Shown: positions 1 through 12,470 of the stretch, piece after piece | How the letters are laid out: each line of letters opens with the position of its first letter | How positions within the stretch are numbered: the first letter of the stretch is position 1 | DNA from: Diospyros lotus | Taxonomy: Eukaryota; Streptophyta; Magnoliopsida; Ericales; Ebenaceae | NCBI RefSeq assembly: GCF_014633365.1 | Contig: NW_026267105.1 | Location: 641,950-705,949, forward strand | Length of the DNA stretch: 64,000 nucleotides | Reading direction: 5' to 3' | Program-made: the position numbers and the translations under genes | The notes under the pieces: model-generated | Seen by the model: the letters and a program-made list of their open reading frames with translations, nothing else | The model's database searches: none | What the model was told of the DNA's origin: nothing

Positions 1-663
1 CATTTAGCACCATAACAAGGCCTTTGCTCCATTTGTTGTCTCAGGATATTCCGTTTGAATGGACCCTTGCTTGTCAAAATGCTTTTGATAAATTGAAAGT
101 TGCACTCATCTCAGCACCCATCATACAATCACCAGACTGGACCTTACCTTTTGAGTTGATGTGTAATGCAAGTAACTTTGCAATAGGGGCAGTTTTGGGG
201 TAAAGAAAGGAAAAGAAACCTCATGTCATTTGCTATGCCATTCGAACACTCAATGAGACCCAAAAGAATTACACAACCACTGAAAAAGAGTTGTTGGCTG
301 TTGTGTTTGCCCTAGATAAGTTTATATCATACCTGGTGGAATCACATGTCATAGTATACATTGATCATGCTGCATTGAAATACCTCTTTTCAAAACAAGA
401 TGTTAAGCCACATCTCATTAGGTGGATTTTACTACTTCAAGAATTTCACCTAGAAATCAGGACAAAAAAAGGGTAGAAAATGTTGTGGCTAATCACTTGT
501 CCAAAATCCCAGGTCAGGATCTCACCCAATCAGAATCACCAATGCATGACAGTTTCCAAAATGAGCAACTTTTTCATACAAATTATGTTTCTAATCAAGT
601 CTTTTTCCCTTGGTATGCTGATATTGCAAGTTACCTAGCTGTAAGGTTGATTCCAAACCATTA
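1..663 (+). pseudogene. Athila-like pol fragment: end of reverse transcriptase and RNase H
   Basis: Frame 3 reads from the window edge through the reverse transcriptase connection (ISAPIIQSPDW, FELMCNASNFAIGAVLG) into the Ty3-type RNase H signature ([16 protein letters not shown], then [11 protein letters not shown]). A TAA at 201-203 breaks the frame at the GAVLG-(stop)-R position, and a TAG at 474-476 ends it. The protein continues in frame 2 ([12 protein letters not shown]), so there is also a frameshift. Known role of the family: minus-strand cDNA synthesis and RNA removal during retrotransposition. This copy cannot make a working enzyme. Recognition is from motifs only. Confidence 0.85.
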
Positions 664-1889
664 GACCAGATTAGACAAATAGAAGTTTTTTAGGAAAGTA
701 AAGACTTACTTTTGGGATGAGTCATATCTGTTCAAATACTGTGTTGACCAAATCCTTAAGAGATGCATTCTAGAGCATGAACAACACAGTGTAATCAACT
801 TTTGTCACGCGCTTGCCAGCGGAGGCCATTTCTCCACAAGAAAAACCATTGCAAAAAATTTTCAAAGTGGATTTTATTGGCTGACATTGTTTTAAGGATG
901 TGAACTAATTTTGTTCTTCATGTGATCGTTGTCAAAGATTAGGAAGTCTGATAAAGAGAAACATGATGCCTCTGCAACCCATCCATGTCCTAGAAATCTT
1001 TAATTGTTGGGGAATAGATTTTATGGGTCCGTTTGTTAATTCATTTCGATATGAGTACATTTTGTTTGTTGTTGACTATGTATCCAAATGGGTACCTATC
1101 AAAAACAATGACCATAGGACAGTGGTGAAATTTTTGAAAGAGAACATCTTCAGTCATTTTGGGATGTCACGTGCCATCATCAGTGATGGAGGATCACACT
1201 TCTTTAATAAGCCAGTGGCAGAGCTCATGAGAAAATATGGGGTAGTGCACAAAGTCTCCACACCTTATCACCCCCAAACCAATGGTCAAGCCAAACTAGC
1301 CAATAGGGAAACAAAGAGAATTTTGGAAAAGATTGCCAATTCTAACTGAAAAGATTGGTCTTTAAGGTTAATTGATACTCTATGGGCTTACAAGACTGCA
1401 TATAAGACAATCTTAGGTATGTCTCCCTATAGGTTGGTATTTGGAAAGCCTTTCCATCTGCTAGTGGAAGTGGAACATAAGGCTTATTGGGCTTTCAGAA
1501 AAATAAATGAAGATCCAAATGAGGTAGGCCATAACAGGAAACTCCAGATGAATGAACTAGATGAAATGAGAAATGAAGCTTTTGAGAATGCCAGAATTTT
1601 GAAAATTCACATTAAGAACTTTCATGACAGACACATTAGCAGAAAGGATTTCAAAGTAGGCCAACATGTGCTTCTGTATGATTTTAAGCTTCATTTGTTT
1701 CCTTGAAAGCTGAAGTCCAGATGGACTAGACCTTTTAGAATCCGAGCCATCTCTAATCATGGTGCCTATGACATAGAGAATCTTCAGGATGGTCAAGTGA
1801 CTAAGGTAAATGGGCACAGACTGAAAGCTTATCTTGAGCTCCTGTCTAAGGAGGAAACGAGCATGGATCTTGTAGATCCAGAGAAATGA
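664..1889 (+). pseudogene. Athila-like integrase remnant, pol C-terminus
   Basis: The degraded zinc-binding N-domain is visible around 755-950 (HALASGGHFSTRKTI, then QSGFYW and a mutated Cys pair). The catalytic core follows at 963-1349, with the first aspartate in GIDFMGPF, the second in ISDGGSHF and HPQTNGQAKLANRE leading to the catalytic glutamate. TGA at 1347-1349 and a stop after LHLFP near 1703 break the frame. The C-terminal part resumes at 1704-1889 (SRWTRPFRIRAI, VNGHRLKAYLE) and ends with TGA. The family inserts element cDNA into chromosomes, making a 5-bp target duplication. This copy is inactive. Confidence 0.85.
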
Positions 1890-3071
1890 AAAACAAAAAT
1901 ATATATATAAAAAATAAAAAAAAAGAAGAAAAAAATATATAGTGTCTTGTTTTGATGTGTTGTTCTCACTCTTTATTTTGATTTTGGTACTCTAGTAAGC
2001 TCCTGGACTCACAGCTGCATTGAAGACTATCAGGTATTTTTCAAACCCCTCTGTTTTATTTCATGCCATTCAAGATGAAAGGGGTAAAGGTATGTTTGTT
2101 CTTCTGCCTAAGCCATGCTTATATTTTTTTAATTTCTTATTTTTGTTTTATTTTCCTGTGTTTAGTTTATTGCAATTTGTTTCCATTGAGTCTTACTTAA
2201 TAGTTTATTTTACAAAAAAATAAATAAATAAATAAATAAAATAAAAAATAAAAGTATAAATTTTTCTTTTGACATCTGAATAGTATATTCGAATGATCTC
2301 TGCGTATTCGAATGTGATTAGCACATTCAAATGATCCATTAGTTCTTGGTGCACGTATCGCTGATCACATTCGAATGCCCTTATAGTCATTCGAAAGTCC
2401 AAGAAATTCATTCGAATGCGTTACTATTGCATTCGAATGACCTATGCAAAACCTTTAATAAATGAGTTACTGTTCAAAATTCATTCAAATGAATTTTGCT
2501 TACATTCGAATGAGGCACCCGCTCTTTTAAAAAACCCTCAGTGTACATTCGAATCTGCTTCATGCATTCAAATACATCCAATGTCATTCGAATGATATCT
2601 CTGTTTGTTTTATAACCGCTCCTAAATCTGAATCGACACACCCATTGCATTCAAATCCCCTCTTCAACTTGTGCGACCCTTCATTCAACTATCCCAAAAC
2701 CTCCATATAAATCTCATGGACCCATTTTGAGTCATCCTCAATCATCATCTGAGCATTCATTTGAAGATCAACACAGGTTTCCATAGTGGGATAACAATGT
2801 CCGATCATTCAAATCTGAGGAGCATCACATTCGAATGCCTTTAAAGACCACGACCGAGAGGTAAGGGTTGTTTACATTACTTAGATTTGAGTTGCAAGTT
2901 GTTGGGTGAAGGAGTTGTTGAGTAGAGGGAGAAGAGGAGGTTGTTGTGAGTAGGAGAAGGTAGATTGTGTGATTGAAAGAAGAGGGAAAAATGAGGAAAC
3001 AAAGTCCGGCCACCAAGTGTTCGACAGAAGTTTTCAACCAACTCCCTAGGCCTAACACCTAAAACTTAGCC
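1890..3071. other. Athila-like spacer between pol and the env-position ORF
   Basis: Non-coding and AT-rich. It opens with an A-rich stretch and (AT)n near 1900-1940. A tetranucleotide AAAT/TAAA run lies at 2214-2245, and the CATTCGAATG motif array occupies 2286-2840. I saw no gene; the short open frames here do not resemble known proteins. Confidence 0.6.
2286..2840. repeat. Dispersed array of CATTCGAATG palindromes
   Basis: About 15 exact or one-mismatch copies of the self-complementary 10-mer CATTCGAATG (variants TATTCGAATG, CATTCAAATG, CATTCGAATC) lie 15-70 bp apart with unrelated sequence between them. Several variants differ by C-to-T or G-to-A at the central CpG, as expected from decay of methylated cytosines. 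The array is confined to the spacer downstream of Athila-like pol. Confidence 0.85.
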
Positions 3072-6000
3072 ATGCCTCCAAAGAAAAAATGACCTAAGGT
3101 TGTAGGGGAGAGTTCTAGAGCACCAAAGAGACAAAGAAGAAGAGAAGATCCCCCTGCTAGTGAACCCGTAAATCAACCCCCACTATTTTCAAGCACTACG
3201 TTCATTAGCCCAAGTGCTAAGCAAAACTATAAGGAAGGGTATGGCCAAGTAGTCGGTACTATGTGAAAGAGGGATTGTGTTAGAACAATTTGAGAGGCCT
3301 CCTTGTGATTTATTGCCATTGATCTCGGCAAAAGGATGGCAGTCGTGGGTTAGATTCCAACATAAGGCTATTATTCCCCTAGTCAAAGAGTTCTATGCAA
3401 ATGTGACTAGTAGCAGGGATGACTTGGGGAATAGGTGTTTAATTTCTAAAGTAAGGAAGGTAAAAATTAAATTAAGGCCCTCGAATATTGTTGACACATT
3501 TCAAATTCCAAGAGAGGCATCCCACAGAGCCCCTGATGAATCAAGTGTGGATCTAAGAAATGAGAATTTGGCTAGGATTATGACGGGTAAGAATGATGAC
3601 GTATGGTTAAGACCTACGCTCCCTAAGAAAAGTTTGTCCCCAAAATGCATCATCCTACATAGATTGTTTTGCTCACATTTTATGCCTCATGCATTCACTG
3701 CCACTGTCTCGGTGAAGCAAGCCACATTTGTAATGCCCCACTTTTCCAAATACACAACAATGTAAAATATAAGCTAACATAACCACGGGTGTTATCGAAA
3801 CCCTTACCAACGGAAGCGTTGGATCGAACCTAAAAGCCTAACCAAAGCTAAATAAATGGGGTTTCCACTGTATTTCCTTCACAAGTTCAAGAAATGCTCA
3901 TGACTTCTAATACTCTAAAAATGACTCAACACATAAGCCGTAGGTACAGTTGTAGGACACCCACATGTGCACACCTCTTACAACCTTGAATACCCTAGTT
4001 GCTATTACAACACATCATTGTGATACAATTACATGGGTACGTAATAACTCAAAAAAAAAAACCCAAAACTAGCCAAGCATCATCTCCTTACTCACGCTCG
4101 AACTGGTACCTGAAACACCTAACACTTCCAACATACCTGGAACGTGGAACATTCCAGGGGCATCAACCCAAGTTAGATATACATCTAAGTGAGTGACTCA
4201 GAAAAGGTAAGTACATGCATGCAAATACAATAATGCCATTATGAAATCCACCCCCGTGGTAGCAATGCCAAGGTGTTGCAATCACCTCCCCAGTCATCAT
4301 AGTCACTCCTGGCTCATCACCAGAGCATGAGGTCTTCCATGATGTCCCAACAACTAGCCACGGTCACCAATACGAACATGATATATGACAAAGCAGAAGG
4401 AATATGCATAAACAAGGGAAAATATGACATGTAAGCCACAAAGGCATGATATGCAAGCCAACATCTACACACAAGTGAAGCAACAAATGCTCAAAGTGTC
4501 ACAAAACATGCAAGAATCACTCACCTTGATCGGTTACCTTAGAAAGCAAGGTTTACAAAGAGCGAAATGGGTTTTCTCGTAGTTTTTCTTACTACTTGGC
4601 ACGAACTTCAAGAAAGACCCAAAAATTCTATCAAGGCTTATTCTCCATCGACTTTCTCCCTTCCTTTTGGTAGCATTTCCTCTCTCAAACTCCCTTCCTT
4701 TTCCTCCTTTCTTGGTGCCCAAAATAAATAACCCCAAAGCCCTTATTTATAGGAAACTTCGGCGAACCAAATTGCGCCATGTGTCGCGTCATCATTCCAT
4801 CCATGTGCATCCAACCAAAGTGTGCCACGTGTCCCTGATATTTTGAACCTTCACATGTTTAATTTGATTTTCCAATGTTCCCATCATTACATCCCACATG
4901 GTTTAATTCATTTTCTACGTTTCTCATCATTACACATTTAATTAATAACTACATCCCACATGGTTAATTGCATTTTCCACATTTCTCATCATTACACTTC
5001 AAATCCTATCTCCAAGTGGCCAATGAATGCTTACCACATGTCCTTAGAGATAATGTTTGGAGACTTTTGCAACTTGGAAGCTAAGTAAGCTTTTCCTTAG
5101 CCAATCATGCAATGCCACCTGAAAGGGTCATTATGAGCCATCATGTGACCTTAACTTAACTTCCAAGTAACCCAATGGTTGATTGCCATGTGTCATTGAA
5201 GATAAGGCTTCATCATTTCTCCCATGTGCATCCAACCCAAATGCTCCTCTCGTCTCTTAATTGAATTTAATAGAGTTTAGAATCCAAAGCTCCATTTGTT
5301 TTGAGTGTTCACACTATGCTTATCATTACACCCATAATCATTACACCCATAATTATAAGATTTCAACCAATCCAATTGTGACACCTAGGGGGGACACTTG
5401 GCCATTCATGATTTGCCCATGGATGATATTTTTAAAGTTTCAAGAACTACACATTGGCCTGAACTTTTCGGATAATTTGCACTTAGGCCCTTGCAACTTG
5501 GTCCCCGGATCATTTTTAATTGCACTTTTTGGTCCCTGAAAAATTGATAAATTACACTTAGCACCCCAAGATTTTAGATAAATTACACTTTTACCCGACT
5601 TCAATATTTACGATTTTGCCACTGGTTCAGAAAACTTTTGCCTCAAGGCTTCTATAATCCCTTGAAAAGACCTATTTCCCCAAGTATTAGAACCTAATAA
5701 CCTCAGTTATTACATCATATTTGAGTTTGAAAATCTGGGATGTTATAACATTCATGGGGAAGATGATCTTAAGAGTGCACATTGATTTGGCTAAACACAT
5801 TTTTATACCATTCATTATGTGGCTAAGAATGCACAAGGAGGGGGAGGATTTCCATTCGGAGGGCTAATCACTTATTATGTGTTGAAGAATGGGGTAAAAG
5901 AGAAGGCGAACTTTGCAATTATAAACCTTATGGACAGAATCAGCCCAGCATCAACCCCTAGGAGTAGATGGCAGTTAAAGAGATTGGAGGCCACAACCTT

Positions 6001-6568
6001 GGAAAGAGGAGAAGCATCGGGCAGGCCAGTTGAAGAAGAAGAAAGACCATCTCAAGATCCTCCACTACATGAGACCCATCTAGATAGGACAAAGGAAGAT
6101 TATTCATTGAGAGGTTTGTATGACTTGGTAAGAAATATGCAAGAGAGGCAGGAAGAGTCATTAAGAGGCATGCAAGAAAGGTAGGAGGCTATGTAGGAAT
6201 TGAAGACAAGGCAGAGGGTTATTTATTCAGGTGTGATGACCATGTATGATCATTATAAGGCATTAGACCAAAAGGTGGATCAGCTACTGGGCTCATCAGA
6301 TGAAGAATCACCACAACCCCCACAAAAATCTACAGAGACAAAGTTGGTCGAGGCTGAAACCTGCATACAGAAAACCATCACCTCCTGGCAAGATGCAGGG
6401 GATGCACCTTCCATGTTAAGGACACGACCTCAGCCCGAGCATGCTGCCCTTCCACATACTGATGCTCCATCTACCTCCATTAATCCTCATCCTGTAAAAC
6501 CCATTTCAAAGACCACTTCTGGTGACTCCACTGAGGAGTACACCGCTTCTAATGATGGCATTGTGTAG
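3072..6568 (+). pseudogene. Env-position ORF of the Athila-like element (putative plant transposon protein type), split by a solo LTR
   Basis: The frame starts at ATG 3072 with MPPKKK and a basic, Pro-rich N-terminus. An early TGA, then a TGA near 3264 with a frame change, break it. The next part (3277-3728) carries LEQFERPP, ISAKGWQSWVRF and LVKEFYANV, the pattern of the family annotated as putative plant transposon protein, often found 3' of pol in Athila elements. After the solo LTR the ORF resumes at 5748 (GGGGFPFGGLITYYVLKNGV), followed by an acidic, Met/Glu-rich helical tail and a Pro/Ser/Thr-rich C-terminus with stops at 6182 and 6194 and a final TAG at 6566. Sequence on the two sides joins at one copy of acatt. 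Function of the family is unknown. Confidence 0.65.
3729..5747 (-). mobile_element. Solo LTR, 2.02 kb, inserted in the env-position ORF
   Basis: It begins TGTAATGCCCC and ends GGGATGTTATA, flanked by the 5-bp duplication acatt at 3724-3728 and 5748-5752. The last base pair before the duplication reads TA instead of the usual CA, consistent with one C-to-T change. No coding region, primer site or polypurine tract is inside, so it is a solo LTR left by recombination. A TATA box on the minus strand (CTATAAATAAG, complement of 4742-4752) suggests it reads right to left. Confidence 0.8.
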
Positions 6569-7303
6569 TCATAGAGTTTTATTTTCATGATAATCTTTGA
6601 TGGCAAACCTATGAACTACAAAATTTTAAATGCACTACTCTTTTAACATGATTGAAATGCCTGTTTCTACGCATTAGATTTTGATACTCGATATATTGAA
6701 TTCACAACCTTTGCATTCTTGTCTTGATTTCTTGTTTGAAAATAAAACTGTATGAGTTAACAATAAGGATTTAGCATGCATTGAATGTTCCATTTGTCTG
6801 TGTGGCATGAAATCAAAAGAGGTTGTGATTAGTTAATTAATGTATTACATGAATTCTCAATAAAGGTGGAGACTATTAACCATTGTGAGCATCTGAGCCT
6901 ATTCTCGTTGATTCTGAGTGAACGAAAATTTACTCTTAACATACTGTTATTTGCTCTGAATTTTTTTTTCAATAGCTTCAATACACTACATTGCTTTGAA
7001 TGCTAAACATGACAATAAAAGGATTCTAGTCAAGTTTCCTATTTTGAATGCCATGCTTGAGTAGATTTGTCTTATGGAAGAGGAGAATGGGATTATTTTC
7101 TTGAATCTTAAAACCTAATTAGTTCTCCTAAGGACCCTCATCTTTTTGTTGAGCCCTGTTAAACCTACATAGAAAATAAATTTCTTTGGTAACCCTCGCC
7201 ACTCCTATCACCCCTCTTAAACCATGCCCTTACCCTATAAGTGTGTTGTGAACCCTCTTATTATCTAGGGGTACTATTATTGATATTGCTCTTATTCTTA
7301 GTT
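6569..7303. other. Athila-like 3' non-coding region, left part
   Basis: AT-rich, with no convincing ORF. It is continuous with 10033-10791 across the solo LTR at 7304-10027. Nothing else was seen. Confidence 0.5.
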
Positions 7304-10027
7304 TGTAACACCCCCTCTCCTAGAACTGCCCGAGAAGAGGTGCTACGGGGAAAATAAAATAAACTAACAGATAATCTGAAATCTAATACCATAAATCAAT
7401 ATCTCAATCAATTGAAATTAAAACTCTGAGTCAGTACAAACTAAAAAGCATAAACTCTGACTAAGGGACAATCCCTCAACTGAAGTGTAAAATAGATCTA
7501 AACTGACAAAACTCTATAAAACTCAACAGACTCCTAGACATCTTTTATCTTGAGCGGCTCCACGTACACACACTATAGACCACTGCTGCTAGGCCCCATA
7601 TCTGGTACTCTCCCGCTAGAACCTGGAGGGGTGAAGAGTACAAGGTGAGCTACAAAGCTCAGCAATTAATAAGCTGGAAAGAATACTGAAGTTGAATCGA
7701 AGAATATCGATACTGATAAATACTTACTGAACTTGTACTGAGTATAATCACTATCTGTTTGCATTAATAAAAATGTAATGCACATAAACTATAAACCAAA
7801 TGCAAGTATGCAACTTTGGCTTATAGGCTCACATAATCTGATAAAACATAGCTGACTTGATCTAAATCCTATAAACAGAAAAACTATAAGCATGGTGTAG
7901 GCAATATGCCCCTAGCCCCCTAGTGGCCACCAGGCGAACAACTCATAAACTGAGCTGAAACTGAAACTGGTGGGATCCCCGTGGACTAAGCCGCATGGCG
8001 CGCATAACGCAATGCAATGCCCACATACATGCTAGCACACGATATGTAGTGCTTCATATAAAGTCATGCTCAATGCTCATACCAAGATGTATGCACATAA
8101 TCTCATGAAATAATGCTGAACATGTCATAATAAACACTAAACATGTAATCTCATCTTCAATATATTGAAATACAAAGATTCTATGAATTATGAATTATGG
8201 TATGGGCATGATTAACTTGATAAATTCTGACATTTAAATTTAATATTTGGAGGTATTGAATACATTACATCACTGGAAGTTTAAATTGGATTTCTGAAAA
8301 AGCTATCCGGATATTAGGAAGGATATCCGGATATGATGAAAGACATCCAGATATGAAGAAGGCTCATCCGGATACACTAACGCTCAAATAAGAAACTATT
8401 CGAATATGCTGGGATATATTCGAATATGAACTGAGACATCCGGATATGATTCAGGTCATCCGGATATTTCACTAAGGCATTCGGATGCTACTGGAGACTA
8501 TTTGAATATGAAATTCAACTTTTGAGGGAGGCATCCAGATAAGGAAGGAAGCATCTGAATATACTAAACCTGTCCGGATAGAAGAAAGGGCATCCGAATA
8601 TCATCTTGACCTATCCGGACGTATGAACAAACCATCTGGATATCACACTTTGAAGAATTTTATACACATCTGGATACACTGCAAGGTATCCGGATATCAC
8701 TCGTAGAAATCCTTAGACTCATCCGGATACAATACAAAGCATCTGGATATCACTCACAAACAACTAAACCCATCCGGATACGACTCAAGGCATCCGGATA
8801 CAACTCACAATCACTGCTGAACACATCCAGATATGAAACAAAGCATCCAGATATCATTGGGCCATTTGGATATGAACAAGAGCTATCCGGATATTACTCA
8901 CAATAAGCACTGGACTCATCCGAATGTGATACAAACCATCCGGATATATTGCTAAAGCCATCCGGATGTCACTCACAGAAAACTTTATGACACATCCGAA
9001 TAGCCTCTAGCCCATCCAGATGCCACTCACAAACTCTGAAAAATCCATCCGGATATCAAGAACGCATTCAGATGTCTATAACTATTTTTGATGAACACGA
9101 ACGATTACAGAGGCTTTGTTCTTGATCAAAACTCAATGAAACTATGCCATTCTAAAAGAAATCTTGGAAACATGAATCCCAACTGATATGAAACAACTCT
9201 AAGGATGATTCAAAGATAATATTGGATCGAATCGCTATAAAATCATGCAACTCTTGATTATGCATTCACTGTTTACGTTTATATATATATATATACACCC
9301 ACTACAACTAATATAAAATCTGGGAACTCATTGAAGAACTGGAATAATCTGAAAAACTGATATGAACCTGTAATGGAAGGGATTACAAGAAGAATACTTG
9401 CCTTTCAATCTTCTTGATCGATTCTAATGACTTCAGGAGAGCCTTCTATGCAAACACTGCTGCCTAACCCTCTACTCTTCAACTCACAGACTTTTTTCTC
9501 CTTCTACGGCATGAGGAGAATATGGCTAGGGAATTATATATATATAGAAAAGGAGAGCAACCCTAAAGCCCTCACAATCTCCTTATACAACTTGGATTCC
9601 TTCTCCAAATCTAACTAGGAGACTCTCAATCCAAATCCATCTCATACATGGATTCTCACTCTTCCTTAAAAACATAATCTCACTTAATTAATAATAATAC
9701 AAAAATTATTATTAAAACTCTCAAATAATAATAAAACTCAAGAATTACCTTCATGCCCTTTGCATTTAATTTTCACAATAAATAAATGCCATTAAATGCT
9801 ATTTAAAAAGAATTAAATGCTATTCTCTCAATTAAAAATTACTAGATTGCCACATTGGCAAATTCTTTTAACTTCAAAATTAAATAGAATTGAATGTTAT
9901 TCTTTTCCTTCAAAATCTCTAAATTGTCACATTAAATAATTAATTGGCAAAATCTCCTAATCAAATACTTCAACAATTAATTAAATAATTCTTGAATAAA
10001 TATTGGACCCTCTAATGGGTCGTTACA
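7304..10027 (-). mobile_element. Solo LTR, 2.72 kb, with ATCCGGATA array
   Basis: Starts TGTAACACCCC and ends GGGTCGTTACA, with the 5-bp duplication tagtt at 7299-7303 and 10028-10032. A TATATATATA stretch near 9533-9546 in a short promoter-like context suggests minus-strand sense, like the related LTRs here. There is no internal coding sequence; the open frame at 9427-9618 has no recognisable domain. The middle third is filled by the motif array at 8298-9080. Confidence 0.85.
8298..9080. repeat. Dispersed array of CATCCGGATAT motifs
   Basis: At least 35 degenerate copies of (C/T)ATCCGGATA(T/C), core TCCGGA self-complementary, spaced roughly 15-30 bp. Common variants are TCCAGATA, TCTGGATA, TTCGAATA and TCCGAATA. 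Short companion phrases such as ACTCACAA recur between copies. The array lies inside the solo LTR and is not a perfect tandem repeat, because the spacers differ. Confidence 0.9.
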
Positions 10028-10791
10028 TAGTTACAAAAAAAAAAAAAAGAGCAAAAGGGGAAAAGAGAAAAAAAAAAAAAAAAGAATCCAAATTAATAGA
10101 AAAAAGTTGCTTCTTACTCTAGTAAAATACTGGAAGAAAGTTGTCCCCTGTTACTGAAAAAGAATAATAAACAAATAAAAAAAATTTAGAGATATCAACT
10201 AGGAGAAAATACCAAGTAAGGGTCACAAGACAGTACTCCTTGAATCCTTACTTCTTTTTCTTTCATAACCATTCCATCACCCCGGCCCCATTACAACCAC
10301 TTTATGATCCTTAGGCGGGTTAACATTCAAGCTTAGAATTTAGAAGAAAAAACTTTAATTGCAATTTGGACATTAATCATGAATGCATTTTCGATCACGA
10401 AGCTATGCCAAAATCCCTTCTGTTCTTAATTCTGTTTTTCATATTTGGATGACATCAAGTTGCTTTTGATTTTCACTCACTCTTATTAAGGTGCATCCCT
10501 GAGTGTAGCCAAGTGTGATCATTCCTTTCAGAGGGTATCTATTTACTGTGAGGATTGAAATCAAAACTTAGAGAATAGAGTGTGAGGCCTTGATTGATCT
10601 AATTACATCTCTAAGATTGCATGTTGCTTAATAAGACATCCCATTGTGTGTTTAAGATTCATTTGTTCTCACTCATACATTTTTACTTCACACTTGAAAT
10701 CTCAATATCTGTTCAGTTGTGAGAAAGTGAAAATTGGAATCCAGTATTAAATCTCATTGCTAAGGGACTAGCAACGTTTAAGTTGGGGGTG
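10028..10791 (+). other. Athila-like 3' non-coding region with polypurine tract
   Basis: Continues the Athila-like spacer after the tagtt duplication. It has A-rich tracts at 10034-10085. It ends with TTAAGTTGGGGGTG (about 10778-10791), a typical polypurine tract (plus-strand primer) just before an LTR start TGTTTGATGATC at 10792. No gene seen. Confidence 0.6.
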
Positions 10792-11437
10792 TGTTTGATG
10801 ATCAAAAATATAAAAATTGTCATAATTTTATTGATCCATAATCAATTTAATGAGCTAAAATGTAAAAAATACTTGTGTTGCAGGATTCAATGGAAGATAA
10901 GGATCAATGATCAAAGATAATTCATTTGGGGCATGATCAAGTATAGGTGTTGTGGCCAAGTTACAACAATAATATTTATTTATCTAGGGATCAACTTGAG
11001 CAAAAGTATCCATCAATGTAAAGGGTCAGGGGTGTCATTCGCGAGGCTTCAACAGATCCAGATTGGGCTGGAGTTGACATTCAACAAGGCCTAGACCTGG
11101 AATAGTCTTCAGAATCTTCTTTGTCAAGTACCCAAAGGGATCTTCGTGTGACAAGCGACGTGGGACCCTGATGGGACCTTCAATAGATTGGTCTTCCAAG
11201 GCTAAGATGAAGTCGTCCAGAATTTAGCCTGTGGGCACAACAACAATTAGAAGGCCACGTAGGGGAATTCCCCACGCGGGCCCTCCGACGGCCAAGTTAA
11301 ACAATATTTTGAGAAATATGTCCAATGCATGTTGCAGATATTATGCATGACATTACTGATATGTGCATAAATGTTCATGTTTATGCTGATGGATAGTTAC
11401 GGGTGAATAATTGCTCTTTCATGAATAGTACTGTTCA

Positions 11438-11820
11438 AATAACCGACTGGCTGAAGAACCGACTGGCTGCTGATTATAACCGATTGGCTAAAGAATCGAC
11501 TGGCTACTAATTATAACCGACTGGCTACTGATTATAACCGACTGGGTCCTGGTTAAAATCGATTGGCCCAAGAACCGAGTGGCTGCTGATTATAACTGAC
11601 TGGCTACTGATTATAACCAACTAGCTATTGATTATAACCGACTGGCCATTGATTATAACCGACTGGGTCCTGGTTAAAACCGATTGGCCCAAGAACCGAG
11701 TGGCCTTGAGACCCGACACTATAGGGAAAACTGATTGCCTCAAGAACTGATTGGCCTAAGAACCGAGTGCCCCGAGAACTGAGTGCCTCTAAAGAACCGA
11801 CTGCCTTCAAAATGCTTGAC
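11438..11820. repeat. Tandem-like array of ACCGACTGGCTACTGATTATA units
   Basis: About a dozen copies of a ~22-bp unit built on AACCGACTGGC plus TGATTATA, with variants CCGATTGGC and CCGAGTGGC. Two halves repeat a longer phrase (CTGGGTCCTGGTTAAAA followed by CGATTGGCCCAAGAACCGAG) at about 11540 and 11660, showing a higher-order duplication of ~120 bp. Confidence 0.85.
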
Positions 11821-12007
11821 AACAAAATAGACTCCTTGTTTCTCCAAAAATGCCCCCCACCCTTATGAAGAGGCAAGTCTCTTATATAAAGAGGAGAGAG
11901 TGAGAGACACGTGGCAATCATCCCGGGCTTCCCGGGGGACACGTGGCAACCATCGGGAGCTTCCCGGATGGCATATTCTCAATGTATTCGACTTCGGGAT
12001 TTTGAAG

Positions 12008-12470
12008 AAACATGGGCTAAGAACCGAGTTGGACCCACTCGGTTCAACGGAACTGAGACACACTCAGTTCAAAAGAACAGAGTGGGTCTCGGTTGTGGCC
12101 ATTTTGGCCACCAAAGGAACCGAGACCCACTCGGTTCTTCTTTGAACCGGGTGGGTCTCGGTGGTGGCCACTTAATGGCCACCATGAACCGAGAGAGGGG
12201 GGCCGAGAGGCCCCTTAATAATAACCGAGACCCACTCGGTTCAAAGGAACCAAGTGGGTCTCGGTTCCTCTTAATAATAACCGAGACCCACTCGATTCAA
12301 AGGAACCGAGTGGATCTCGGTTCCAAGGAACCGATTGGGGGCATTTGCCCCCATTATCAAAATGAAAGAGGGGAGCCGAGAGGCTCCCCTAATTACAACC
12401 GAGACACCACTCGGTTCAACTGAGTGGGTCTCGGTTTTGGCCACCATTAGGTGGCCAAATTGAAATCGAT
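12008..12470. repeat. Array of CCGAGACCCACTCGGTT inverted-repeat motifs
   Basis: Roughly 12-15 copies of a motif reading CCGAG-ACCCA-CTCGG or its complement, so each unit can pair with itself (CCGAG against CTCGG) and with its neighbours. Intervening phrases GGCCACCA and TTAATAATAA recur. It lies in the same LTR as the preceding array but uses a different core. Confidence 0.85.

Noticed and set aside
3189..3386. Minus-strand open frame within the env-position ORF
   Set aside because: Shadow of the plus-strand ORF, which carries the recognisable family motifs.
8298..9080. CRISPR-like look of short repeats with unique spacers
   Set aside because: The repeats are ~10 bp and degenerate with irregular spacing, and lie in a plant LTR with no cas genes; this is not a CRISPR array.
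11863..12423. Open frames up to 170 codons in the CCGAG array
   Set aside because: They follow the repeat unit and occur on both strands; sequence is periodic, not protein-like.
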